In this document: piece after piece, positions 10,199 through 20,074 of the stretch
How the letters are laid out: each line of letters begins with the position of its first letter
Numbering within the stretch: position 1 is the stretch's first letter
The notes under the pieces: model-generated
What the model saw: the letters and a program-made list of their open reading frames with translations, nothing else
The model's database searches: none
What the model was told of the DNA's origin: nothing
Assembly: GCF_050436995.1 (NCBI RefSeq)
Contig: NC_134774.1
Coordinates: 5,004,030-5,068,029 of the forward strand
Origin: Anticarsia gemmatalis
Taxonomy: Eukaryota > Arthropoda > Insecta > Lepidoptera > Erebidae
Length of the DNA stretch: 64,000 bases
Direction of reading: 5' to 3'
Program-made: the position numbers and the translations under genes

Positions 10199-10461
10199 TA
10201 AATAAATATCATTGGACAACTCACACACGGTCATTTGATTCCAAACTAAGCAGAGCTTGTACTATGGTAACCAAATAACTGATAAACATACTTATATACT
10301 TCTAAATACATACTTATATAAATAATTCACAACCAGGCTCAGAACAAATACTCGTGCTCATCACACAAAGATTTGTCCCGGGTGGGATTCGAACCCACCA
10401 CACGCGGCGCGACGGTTGTTGCGGCGAGGTGACCGCTTAAACCACTGCGCCAAACGTGCAG
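10199..10461 (-). mobile_element. SINE-C, full length
   Basis: Minus-strand head with A box (reverse of CCACTGCGCCA) and B box (reverse of GATTCGAACC). The body has TGATGAGCACGAGTATTTGT in reverse and ends in ATTTATTTATTTATATTTTA-type tail. Confidence 0.8.
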
Positions 10462-10845
10462 TTAGTTATTATTTTGATTATTTTTGGTAACCTACATATT
10501 TTAATTACTCTTATTTTCTTTTTGCCAATTACCGGGCAGGAGCTAGACCCAAATATATTACCAGTTACGCTTTATTGACTAAACCAATGTTGATCAAAAA
10601 CCTAATGGAGATTATAAGATACACAAAAATGTAGTGTAATCAAAATATTATACAATTTTTTCAAAAACTAACCATAACCAAACAACGACTTTAAAAGATC
10701 AACTTCTCGAACTGAAAAAAAAGTTAACTCAAAAAATGAGGGCATTTTTCAATAAAAACACATATTCAAAATTGCAGTAAAATTACCCGTACTATATTTA
10801 AATCACTCATACGTACAAATGCATATTATTTATATATAAACTAGT

Positions 10846-13687
10846 TTAGCAGGGGGGGAAACAGTTGCAGGGGGGTGGGGGGAAGCAGTCGCAGGGGGGA
10901 GGGGGGCACGGTTCAGGGCAAGGGGGCGGGGGCGGTGGTGGGCATGGGCAAGGACATGGGGGAGGTACTGGAGGAGGGCAAGGGTCTTGAGGGGCGGTGG
11001 AACGGCAGACTGAAGCGCAGCCAAGAGTTCTGAAGATCTGGGGGGGGTTAGGTCTGAAGCAGATGGTGGGGGGCGCTGGGACTATGATCTTGGGCGGGCG
11101 GACGACGAGGGCGTCAGGGATCGGAGGCTGCACTGGTGCTGGTTGTACCTGGAAAAGAAAAGAGGAATGAGTTTTTATCGTATGGTTAGTGGTTAACCTA
11201 GTGTCAAAGTTGTTCTAGCCGCCCGAAAGGCCTTTGACATGGCTTAACGACTGTTATCTTAGTAGACAACAAACGGAACCGATTTTTTACGTGCCCTCCA
11301 AAGCACGGAGACACCTAGCTCAAATACCATTATGCGGTCACCCATCTATAGAATGACCGCGCCAACGGTAATTCTATAGATGGGTATAACACGATACCCT
11401 TCAGTAAGACTGATTGTCAGACTTTCAAGCTTCTGACTACTGTTAACGACTGTCAAAAATCTTTGAAAATTACAGCCGGGATCCACAATTTTACATGCCT
11501 CCCGAAACACGGAGCAACTCGATATGTATAAGATGGTCGGAACCACAGAACAACCTCGGCAAGCATAGCTTAACTTCAGAGATCGATCCGCGCGGCTGTT
11601 AACTAAGCCACGAGCTCCTCTCAAAGAGGGCAACGGCAAAAGCTGCTTAAATATAAAGTGATTCTTACCCTCATCGGAGGTGGTCTAGGCACACAAACTG
11701 GGGGAGGCCTGACGCAGATTGGTGGTGGAGTAGGAGGGGTCACTGGCGGTACCCTCACGTAGAACGCAGGGGGTGTAGGTGGCTGCACCGGCGGGGGTCT
11801 CACAGTGATGGGGTCTGGCGTTGGCGGCTGTACTCGCGCTGGTTTCACCCACACTGGTGGTGGAGCGGGCAGCTGGATCTGACCGGGGCGGACCACGATG
11901 GGGGGTGGTGTTGGGAACCTGACTTGACCTGGCCTGATTAGGATTGAACCTGGAAAAAATAAAGTTTGTTTTGTTATTATGTCATGACAGTTTTCACGAC
12001 ACGCAACGACAGCGTGGACAGTTTAATGTGCCTTCCGAAACTCGATATGTATTATATGGTCACCCATCCACAAATCGACCTCGGCTCACCTAGCTTAACC
12101 TCAAAGATCGATCCGGCTGTTGTTATTTAACCACAAGATTCACTAATCTAATACGCTTCTAATATAACAAAATCCTAATTCCTACTAATATTATAAATGC
12201 GAAAGTTTGTGAGTATGTATGTATGTATGGATGTTTGTTACTCTTTCACGCAAATACTATCGAACCGATTACGATGAAATTTTGTATATAGGTAGCTGAA
12301 GACCCAGAATAACACATAGGCTACTTTTTATCCAGGAATTCACGAGGGATCGGGATTTACACGGGAAGGGTTTCCACGCGGATGAAGTCGCGGGCGGCCT
12401 CAAGTACTCTATTATATCTGTTTTGGCATCGTTCCAAGTTGTTATGTATCGCTTTCATAGTTATATAGTAGTTAATAGCTATCCATTAGTTAATTCCTTT
12501 GTTTTATATGACAAAACATGTGGTTAATCTCATTGGGAAATTATTACTTATGTTGTAAATGAGAACGTCTGTCTGTCTGTCAGGCTTTTATGGCTTAAGT
12601 GCCGAACTAATTTTCTTGGCTTTAGCTTGAAAAATATTGTCAAATATAGGTTACTCAGACGGACAGAGGTGTATGAAATCCACCTGTGTTGCTAACTATA
12701 TAAGTCCCATACAATAGGGGGCGAGCCTATTCCCATATATCGGACACGATAGTCTTTCTTCCAACTATGTTGGAGTCGGCTTCCAGTCTCACCGGATGCA
12801 GCTGAATACCAGTATTGTACATGCAGCGACTGTCTATCAGACCTCCACAACACAGTTACCTGGCTTATACGTTACTAAGTAAATATCTCTTACCACTAGG
12901 AGCCTGTCCGTACACGTAGTTAACAGGAGGCTCGCAAGGATTGCAAGGTCCGATCTGGATGGAGCCACAAGGGTTGGGGTCACAGGGGCACGGGTCGCAC
13001 GGCGCGGGGCACGGCGGGGGGCACGGGAACTGCGGCTCCGGCTCCGGCACGGGCTGGGCTAGTGCCGTGCCCAGCACTAGAACTGAAAGAAGAAGAAAGA
13101 AATTTATTACACGTTTGCTGACTCGCTTGCGCCACATAAGAGAGAATGGTTCAAAATTTTCCCCGTTTTTGTTACATTTTTTACTGGTTCTCTACTCCTA
13201 TTGGTACATACATGTAATAAGGAGGGGGGACTCTTAAATTTCACGATGTATTACCAATAGCAAGGGGGGATAAAGGAGCAAAAATGAAATCATCACGTGA
13301 TTGGTGAACGGTCGCTAAATAAATAAATATTTTGCGTCAATTCTCACACGGTCGTTTGATTCTAAACTAAGCAGAGCTTGTACTATGGTAACAAAATAAC
13401 TGATATACTTTTAAATACATACTTATATAGATATATCAACAAATAGGCTCATACTAGGGCAAATACTCGTGCTCATCACACAAATATTTGTCCCGGATGG
13501 GATTTGAACCCAATACACACATGATTTCCGAAAACCATGTGTGTTGCCATAATTTTAAGTCCTCGAACTCTTGAAATTAAGAAGCTGTACTATACTTAAA
13601 AGCCAATATTTGCAATTTGTATACTAAAATTAATTAATTAAAGACAAAATAATTACCAGTTATCCATATCACTTTGCCTTTCGCCAT
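10846..13687 (-). CDS. Secreted Pro/Cys-rich repeat protein (gene model with one phase break)
   Basis: Minus-strand exons: 13657-13687, 12894-13082, 11669-11950 and 10846-11148. Exons 1-2 give a signal peptide, MAKGKVIWITVLVLGTALA, then QPVPEPEP and PCPPPCPAPCDPCPCD. Exon 3 (94 codons) is built of units such as PPPVQPPTPPAFYVR and PPVTPPTPPPICVR, about 14-15 residues each. Exon 4 (100 codons plus stop) begins VQPAPVQPP and ends in a PPPPC- and CNCFPPC-rich tail. Exon 2 leaves phase 1 through a good donor (GTAAGA), but exon 3 opens only in phase 0, so direct joining of 2 to 3 shifts frame and stops. Either an exon between 11951 and 12893 is missing or unseen, or the gene is damaged. That intron is almost wholly repeats. 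It is probably a paralogue of 20075-21980. Structural matrix function is inferred from composition only. Confidence 0.7.
11176..11625 (-). mobile_element. 5S-SINE-I joined to 5S-SINE-II, in an intron
   Basis: 11176-11372 is reverse 5S-SINE-I (TCGTATGGTTAGTGGTTAAC to GAATGACCGCGCCAACGG). 11373-11625 is reverse 5S-SINE-II with GGCTGTTAACTAAGCCACGA at its head. Both lie between exons 3 and 4 of the Pro/Cys gene. Confidence 0.7.
12005..12145 (-). mobile_element. 5S-SINE-II head
   Basis: Reverse 5S-like head with ATGGTCACCCATCCACAAAT and TAACCTCAAAGATCGATCCG. The tail is missing. Confidence 0.65.
12180..12404 (+). mobile_element. Hel-D Helitron in the phase-break intron
   Basis: Begins TCCTACTAATATTATAAATG and ends GCGGATGAAGTCGCGGGCGG plus CCTCAAG, a degenerate CTAG end. 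It lies in the intron whose flanking exons disagree in phase. Confidence 0.75.
12750..12870 (-). mobile_element. 5S-SINE-II tail
   Basis: Reverse tail: TTCCAACTATGTTGGAGTCG, GGATGCAGCTGAATACCAGT and TCTATCAGACCTCCACAACA. It ends 24 bp before the exon 2 donor of the Pro/Cys gene. Confidence 0.75.
13111..13205 (-). mobile_element. Hel-A fragment in intron 1
   Basis: TGCTGACTCGCTTGCGCCAC, TAAGAGAGAATGG and CTCTACTCCTATTGGT match the minus-strand 3' part of Hel-A. It starts 29 bp upstream of the exon 2 acceptor. Confidence 0.65.
13318..13515 (-). mobile_element. SINE-C, head truncated
   Basis: Reverse tail and body with TCTCACACGGTCGTTTGATT, CAGAGCTTGTACTATGGTAA and a B-box remnant at GGGATTTGAACCC. 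The A box is lost. Confidence 0.7.
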
Positions 13688-13726
13688 TTTTCGATCGTCT
13701 GATGTTAAATCAAAGAAAACGCCAGC

Positions 13727-13733
13727 TTTTATA
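13727..13733 (-). promoter_or_regulatory. TATA box of the Pro/Cys gene at 10846-13687
   Basis: TATAAAA on the minus strand, about 40 bp upstream of the ATG at 13687. A TCAGAC initiator-like site lies between them. Confidence 0.7.
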
Positions 13734-13739
13734 CCAAAA

Positions 13740-14942
13740 TTATTATTTTAACTACTTTATTCCAAATCGTAGAACAACATTGTCAACTTTATTCGAAACC
13801 CAACTTTATTCCAATCGTTTAAAGTCGAATCAAGTTTGTAAATCTTCGCATAATTGTTATGACATACTCGAATAATAATTTTTAAATGGTTGAATTAATG
13901 TATTTTTGAAATTTAACTTATTTTTTTTCGGTACATTGCTTGAAGAAACGGTTTTGACTTTAAAAATGAAAATAGATATTATTTTGAAGAACGTAATTCG
14001 TTCCAATTGATAAAACTATCTGAAACAATGTTTTGTAAATTATTTTTTATGTTTCTGAAAATATAATTGTTTTTATATAACGCTACGGCTGTTAGACCCG
14101 ATGGTGTAGGCAGAGGAGTACCAAACACCTACTTTTAAACACAAATAATTTGTAGGCACTAGGCATCTATCGAGCATGTAACCAAACTTCGAGCTCTTTT
14201 TGAGATTATATCATTGTAAATAGATTTTTATGGTAACCAGACATCTGATCTGGGGGCACGGAAGTGCCCCCGCAAGTCGAGCAAAAAAAAGCGGCACGGC
14301 CGTAACATCCTTTTCTCGAAGCAATTTGGGCTATTTTTGACACCCCTATAATTTCGTTGTGGATAAAACAAGAAGCCTGGATTTTCAGCAACTAATTAGT
14401 CATTGTATAAACACGGTATATTTAAAATTTCAGTCAATTTGAACCAGTAGTTTAGGAATGACAACTTGTTAAAATTTTGAATTTTGTCACTCACTGATTC
14501 ACTGATTCACTGACTCACTGACTCACTGACTCACCGATCATCAAAAGTCTAAGGTACTTCTAGCAGACTTAGAAGCTTAAAATTTAGAATACAAATAGGG
14601 TTTAGTGTCTTAAACATGGGAAAAATTTAATATTTTCTAATTTCGGTCCAGTTTTCTAAATACACCAACTGCAACAATAACTTTGTAATCCCATATAAAT
14701 GTATAAGATTACAAGGTTACATTTGCAGTTAATGAATTATTATTACAGTAGAAAATAAAATAAATAGGTGTAAATAGGTACCTACTATATGAGACATAAC
14801 GGGGGAGGGGGTATAGGGTGGATAAGGGTGTTTAGCCCATGAAACTGAACAACATTCCCATAGGAAAATATGTTGAATTATGAAAAAAAAAACGTCTTTC
14901 CATACAAATTGGACTTATGTTCGCTCTACAAAAAGAAGTGAG
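13740..14942. other. Spacer with decayed repeats
   Basis: Mostly AT-rich. It contains a perfect 8-bp-stem hairpin (GGGGGCAC GGAA GTGCCCCC, 14252-14271) and a CACTGACT microsatellite at 14485-14540. No gene seen. Confidence 0.55.
14485..14540 (+). repeat. (CACTGACT)n minisatellite
   Basis: About six copies of an 8-base unit alternating GATTCACT and GACTCACT. Confidence 0.85.
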
Positions 14943-15414
14943 ATGCCATCAAAAACATTCTGTAAAAACCTCAAGTCTCGCCGTAAAAAGTTGTGAGATC
15001 GATATAATACCAAGTCGATTAATCTATTTAGTCTCTACTTAAAGGACCTTCTGTCTTAAGTTATTACGTATGTTATTATCATGCCAATTTAAAAAAAAAT
15101 ACCTTTAAAACAATTAGATCGACTTGGTCATCGCAAGAAAACACAAATTCGCCATTAACATTTCAGGAGCATTAATTTCTCGTCGTGCTGTGTAGTGTGA
15201 TACATACTAATAATTAAATCATGCGATGGCCAGGTCGGTCTATTTGTTTTAAAGGTATTTTTTTTTAAATTGGCATGATAATAACATACGTAATAACTTA
15301 AGACAGAAGGTCCTTTAAGTAGAGACTAAATAGATTAATCGACTTGGTATTATATCGATCTCACAACTTTTTACGGCGAGACTTGAGGTTTTTACAGAAT
15401 GTTTTTGATGGCAT
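14943..15414. repeat. Large near-perfect palindrome, arms 171 bp
   Basis: Left arm 14943-15113 (ATGCCATCAAAAACATTCTG onward) is mirrored by 15244-15414 (ending GAATGTTTTTGATGGCAT) with almost no mismatch that I can see. The 130-bp centre is itself weakly symmetric: TAGATCGACTTGGTCATCGC faces TGCGATGGCCAGGTCGGTCT. No target duplication or terminal motif identified. Confidence 0.9.
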
Positions 15415-15585
15415 AAACATATATACTTGTAAATACATACTTATATAGATACATTAACAACCAGGTTCAGAACAGATACTCGTGCTCATCACACAAATAT
15501 TAGTCTCGGGTGAGATTCGAACCCACCACTCGCGGGGCTACGGTTATAAAAGCATATAATATGGCAGTGGTTAAGATGACCTGCT
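15415..15585 (-). mobile_element. SINE-C, abutting the palindrome
   Basis: Reverse SINE-C body (GATACTCGTGCTCATCACAC) and diverged B box (GAGATTCGAACCC). It begins at the first base after the palindrome. Confidence 0.7.
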
Positions 15586-15634
15586 ACTACAACATTGCTA
15601 CAGGGTTCAATGTTACAAAAAACAAAATATTTGT

Positions 15635-15715
15635 GTGATCATTTTCAATATTGGTTTAGTAGTCTGGTTGTACTTTGTGTCCGTTGTTTGTATGTTTGTA
15701 AGAATCCTTGCTGCA
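15635..15715 (+). mobile_element. SINE-B body fragment
   Basis: TAGTCTGGTTGTACTTTGTG, TCCGTTGTTTGTATGTTTGT and a partial end. The head is diverged. Confidence 0.6.
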
Positions 15716-15729
15716 TAGATTCGTTCTAA

Positions 15730-16385
15730 ATGCTCATAGTCAGTTGCGTTCACCGGTTGGTAAACGATCAGTGTGTTAAGTAACATTACATAGATGTAAG
15801 CGGTGTTTGAGCTGAGCGTCTCCGTGCTTCAAGTCACGGTTGTTGTTTAACATAACAACAGTTAACTCATGTCAAACGTACCAACTACTTTGACACTAGC
15901 TAGTAGCGCTCACCGGTCGGTAAACGATCAGTGTGTTAAGTAACATTACATAGACGTATGCAGTGTTCGAGCTGAGCGTCTCCGTGCTTCAAGTCACGGT
16001 TGTTGTTTAACATAACAACAGTTAACTCATGTCAAACGTACCAACTACTTTGACACTAGCTAGTAGCGCTCACCGGTCGGTAAACGATCAGTGTGTTAAG
16101 TAACATTACATAGATGTATGCAGTGTTTGAGCTGAGCGTCTCCGTGCTTCAAGTCACGGTTGTTGTTTAACATAACAACAGTTAACTCATGTCAAACGTA
16201 CCAACTACTTTGACACTAGCTAGTAGCGCTCACCGGTCGGTAAACGATCAGTGTGTTAAGTAACATTACATAGATGTATGCAGTGTTTGAGCTGAGCGTC
16301 TCCGTGCTTCAAGTCACGGTTGTTGTTTAACATAACAACAGTTAACTCATGTCAAACGTACCAACTACTTTGACACTAGATGCAC
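15730..16385 (+). repeat. 160-bp tandem array, four units (5S-SINE-I derived)
   Basis: Units start at 15741, 15901, 16061 and 16221, an exact 160-bp period. Each has CACCGGTCGGTAAACGATCA, GTGTTAAGTAACATTACATA and GAGCGTCTCCGTGCTTCAAG, matching 5S-SINE-I with its central 5S box C region deleted. The left edge (CTCATAGTCAGTTGCG) and right edge (ACTTTGACACTAG) are those of the SINE, so the array grew inside one insertion. The first unit is the most SINE-like at its 5' end. Confidence 0.9.
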
Positions 16386-16456
16386 AACATTTCATTCAGT
16401 TCAAATCACTACTCGAGCCAAAAAGTCTTTTCAGAAATTTTCAGTTAAGAATTTAC

Positions 16457-16650
16457 TCAGAGATTGCCCGGAGTTAGGAAGATGAAGTTGTAGACCTCCG
16501 TGCCTCGGAGAGCACGTGAAACCGTCGGTCCTGCGCCTGACCTCTCACTGGTCGTGTCGGTTATCCGTCTCACCGGACTATGAGAGTGATGTAATAGAGA
16601 GTGTACCTGTGTATTGTGCACACACTTGGACACTATAAACAAAGTCTTAC
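16457..16650 (-). repeat. Rep-H dispersed repeat
   Basis: CTGACCTCTCACTGGTCGTG, GACTATGAGAGTGATGTAAT and CACTATAAACAAAG; the reverse complement recurs at 41650-41805. The class is unknown. Confidence 0.6.
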
Positions 16651-16863
16651 ACAGTTGGTTTCAATGAAAATTTACCAAAATATCGACTAGAAGGATATTA
16701 TTATTCGTGAAAGTAAAAATAAATCTAATTTTACGTTGCTTTGATGGATATACATATGTCAGCATGTATGGAGCAAAATGATTTGATTTCATTTTGATTG
16801 AGGAAAGCTCGCTTCCATAATAATATCTTACATATCTTTGATTATAACATCAATAAATATTAT

Positions 16864-17115
16864 GTATATTTGCTTACAACACACCAATGACTTTTCCAAG
16901 TTAGGTATGTGTGAAATATTATCACTTGTTCCAACGGTGAAGGAAAACATCGTGATGCAACCTTGCATGTCTGAGAGTTGTTTAGAACAGTTCTTGAAGG
17001 TATACAAAGTTCCCAACCCGCAATTGGCTAGCGTGGTGGACTCAGGGAGTAACCCCTCCCTCATTCCGGGAAGAAACTCTTGCCCAGCGGTGGGACATTT
17101 ACCTTTAACATCACG
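16864..17115 (+). mobile_element. SINE-A, 5' truncated
   Basis: Starts within ACACACCAATGACTTTTCCA, keeps GGTGAAGGAAAACATCGTGA and CTTGCCCAGCGGTGGGACAT. The tRNA-like head is missing. Confidence 0.75.
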
Positions 17116-17336
17116 CCTGTAATACCATAAGATGTAGGTAGAATTATAAGGAATACTCTGTGTGTGGACTCTCGTCTCGCCATTACAATTGTTAGTTAAC
17201 AAAATCAAATTTAATCATTTAGGTCAAATATTGACACTTATGATAGTCGTTACAATTACTGAATCTACCACTAGCTCGGAAAGTGTACCTACTCTCTTCA
17301 ATCGCCAAAAAATTTACAATGTGGTTGATACAATAA

Positions 17337-17415
17337 ATTGATAATTATGTATATAAATATACATAATTATACAGTAATTGATAATTATGTATATAAATAT
17401 ACATAATTATCAATT
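17337..17415. repeat. Duplicated AT palindrome
   Basis: Two copies of TAATTATGTATATAAATATA plus CATAATTAT, separated by ACAGT. The second is flanked by AATTGA/TCAATT to make a 40-bp palindrome. Confidence 0.85.
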
Positions 17416-17432
17416 ACTGTTGTTTTATCTTT

Positions 17433-17520
17433 GGTCAACCTAGTGTCAAAGTGGTTCAAGCTGCCCGAAAGACCGTACCCGAATTTTACATGACATCCCA
17501 AGCACGGACACGCTCAGTTA
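17433..17520 (-). mobile_element. 5S-SINE-I tail fragment
   Basis: GGTCAACCTAGTGTCAAAGT, TTCAAGCTGCCCGAAAGACC and CACGGACACGCTCAGTTAAA match the reverse family tail. Confidence 0.65.
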
Positions 17521-17530
17521 AAATTAATTG

Positions 17531-17752
17531 ACTGCCTCCGTGGCGTACTGGTTTAGGTCGCCACGCCGAACCCACTGCAACGGGAGGTCGTGGGTTCGAT
17601 TCCCACACGGGATAATTATTTGTGCGATCCACAAATAATTGTTTCGGGTCTGGTTGTGCTTTGTGTCCTTTGTTTGTGTGTTTGTAAAAGTCCCCGCGAC
17701 ACAAGAGCAATTCTTAGTGCGGGAGTTGTCTTTTAAAAGAAACAAAAAAAAA
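17531..17752 (+). mobile_element. SINE-B
   Basis: Head ACTGCCTCCGTGGCGTACTG with B box GGTTCGATTCC, a full body and a poly-A tail. Good family match. Confidence 0.8.
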
Positions 17753-17825
17753 ATTCACTATGCGGTGTCTACTATCTTTAGAATTACTATTTTATACTTG
17801 GGTCTAAGGTTAGTCATTGCCAACC

Positions 17826-17998
17826 AATGCATACTACTGGCATTCTGCAGCGCGATTCTCAGCGACAACCGGCTAGCTATCGAGAAATTTTATATGAAAA
17901 TCTGATTAGCGTCTCTAGCGGGCGTCGTAGGTACTATTTTTGTAGTACATTTTAAATGTCAAACTCTTACTATAGAGAATCGTGCTACTGGCTTTGTT
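17826..17998. repeat. MITE-like repeat related to 55520-55708
   Basis: Shares CTATCGAGAAATTTTATATG, GAAAATCTGATTAGCG and GGGCGTCGTAGGTAC with the 55.5-kb element. Ends are diverged, so no clean inverted termini. Confidence 0.55.
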
Positions 17999-18274
17999 AT
18001 CGGTCGACAATTCCGATGAGACACAATACCACGACGTGTGAAGATTGAGGCTTCGGCTGTCGAGGACCACTTTTGATGCTAGTGATATCCCATTTTAAAT
18101 TTGCCGTCTATTTTTTACGTCTTTCATAACACGAATAGTCAAAAATTTTAATAGTGAATTTGGTTCGCCCCGTCTACTACAAAAACCTTAATTTTGAGAC
18201 ATCCGACAATCCGAAACAGTGAATCTTAAATTGAGGTGAATGGTACGAAAATATGGAAAGCAGTCCAGACCAGC

Positions 18275-18420
18275 GAAATTACCACATATCTCATTTGACA
18301 ACCAGTGCACGTCAAATTGATGGTCACTATTCAGTACATTGCTGCTTTGACGTAACGTGTTAATCACTATGATCTAAGGGAGAAAACAATGTACAGCATA
18401 GTGGTTTTCATATAATTGTC
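18275..18420. repeat. Dispersed repeat, inverted copy at 25170
   Basis: CACGTCAAATTGATGGTCAC, TATTCAGTACATTGCTGCTT and ACGTAACGTGTTAATCACTA recur reverse-complemented at 25170-25310. Class unknown. The 17999-18274 and 18421-18734 flanks hold nothing I recognise. Confidence 0.65.
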
Positions 18421-18734
18421 AACCAAAATATATGATAGCCCCCCAGATGACTCTCTATGTTGCTTGGACAACCGTCTGCCTTACACCTTGTATAATTTGT
18501 GTCTTTCTAGTAAATTGAAATAAGTCGGCGACGTATTTCAGTTAATGAAATAGTGCCTGTGTTGATTGTTCTAGCTCCTCTCGATCTATCCCCTATTTCA
18601 GCCATTTAGAACTTAATATTTTTTTGTTTGCTCTCGACCTTTTACTATTAGCTATCAATTCCATTAGTATCGGTTCAGCTATTTAGCTGTAATAGCCTAA
18701 TATACAGACTGTTCTGACCATAATATTCATCATC

Positions 18735-18890
18735 AGTCTAGTCTTTCTTCCAACTATGTTGGAGTCGGCTTCCAGTCTCACCGGATGCAGCTGAATACCA
18801 CAACACAGTTACCTGACTTATAACATGATACTGTAAAACTGGTTGTCAGACTTTCAATCTTCTGACTACTGTTAACGACTGTCATCTATA
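18735..18890 (-). mobile_element. 5S-SINE-II tail, internally deleted
   Basis: CTATGTTGGAGTCGGCTTCC and GGATGCAGCTGAATACC run straight into CACAACACAGTTACCTGACT, so the middle is lost. Confidence 0.7.
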
Positions 18891-18926
18891 CTTAATATAC
18901 TTAATACTTATACTTAATATACTTAA

Positions 18927-19180
18927 TCTATACTAATATTATAAAGCTGAAGAGTTTGTTTGTTTGTTTGTTTGAACGCGCTAATCTCAGGAACCACTGG
19001 TCCGAATTGAAAAATTCTTTCAGTGTTAGATAGTCCATTTATCGAGGAAGGCTATAGGCTATATATCATCACGCTACGACCAATAGGAGCAGAGTAGCAA
19101 GAAAACATGTTACAAAAGCTGGTAAAATTTTGACCCATTCTGTCTTATGTGACGCAAGCGAAGTTGCGCGGGTCAGCTAG
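18927..19180 (+). mobile_element. Hel-A Helitron, complete
   Basis: 254 bp, A|TCTATACTAATATTATAAAG to CGCGGGTCAGCTAG|T with the CGCAA/TTGCG hairpin. This is the cleanest reference copy. Confidence 0.88.
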
Positions 19181-19255
19181 TTTCATTATATACGATTGAA
19201 CTATTTCTTTTAAAATCCTTAGATTTTTCTACATTGAATATTATAAGGTATAAGG

Positions 19256-19492
19256 TGAGACGTCCATAGCCAGTTGCGCTCACCGTTCGGTAAACTATCT
19301 GTGAGTAAAGCAAACGTTGGCGCGGTCATTCTATAGATGGGTGACCGCATAGTGGTATTTGAACTGGGCGTCTTCGTGCTTCGGAGGGCACGTAAAAAGT
19401 CAGTCCCGGTTGTTGTCCATTAAGATAACAGTCAAGCCACGTCAAAGACCTTCGGGCTTGAACAACTTTGACACTAGGTTGACCACTAACCA
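19256..19492 (+). mobile_element. 5S-SINE-I, full length
   Basis: CCATAGCCAGTTGCGCTCAC, the 5S box C-like GATGGGTGACCGC, and the end GTTGACCACTAACCATACGA. Followed by AGAGAGAG. Confidence 0.8.
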
Positions 19493-20074
19493 TACGATGA
19501 GAGAGAGATTATAAGGTGTTTTTTCCACATATTAAGGGTAATCAAAAAATTCATTTAATTGTATACACATATATTTTATATAATAGTTACATACATACAA
19601 TAATACTTAACATACATTTGTACATACTCATCGCAACTTAAATATAGAAACGGGTAATTAAATTATTCAACTCCATAATTCACGCCTAGTTACCAAAAGA
19701 GATCTATTTAACTACTAATGTATACAAAAATCTAGAAAATAAGACCCAATATATCTAACCAAATGTTTTTCTGGAAAATGTCAAAAAATCATCGTGTAAT
19801 TCATGATGGTTCGTTTCGACTAAAGTTGGTTCAAAGTCGTTTTGAAATATGTGTAAAAGTATTCCAAAAAAACATTATTATTCCTAGCGTCTGGAATAAT
19901 TCCATTTCAGATTATTCCAGCTTCTGTCTTTACGTAACGCGTAATAACGCCAAATCACTTAGATGTTTCGGACAAAATTTCGAAAATATAAAATTATAGG
20001 TCTTAAATTGCACTCATCACCGCGTTTTCAAAAAATTGTCCTTTCAAATTGGGTCTTGATTAGATTTTAAATAA
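19493..20074. other. AT-rich spacer, 3' flank of the Pro/Cys gene
   Basis: AT-rich. It should contain the 3' UTR of the gene on the minus strand (20075-21980), but no canonical AATAAA is obvious close by. Confidence 0.5.

Noticed and set aside
10830..11024. Open frame on the minus strand in another frame of the Pro/Cys exon
   Set aside because: It is a shadow of the GC-rich repeat. The frame with the acceptor, repeat pattern and stop is the one at 10846-11148.
12941..13237. Plus-strand Gly-rich open frame
   Set aside because: Antisense of exon 2 of the Pro/Cys gene. PCP-coding DNA always gives GHG-like antisense frames; it runs into Helitron sequence.
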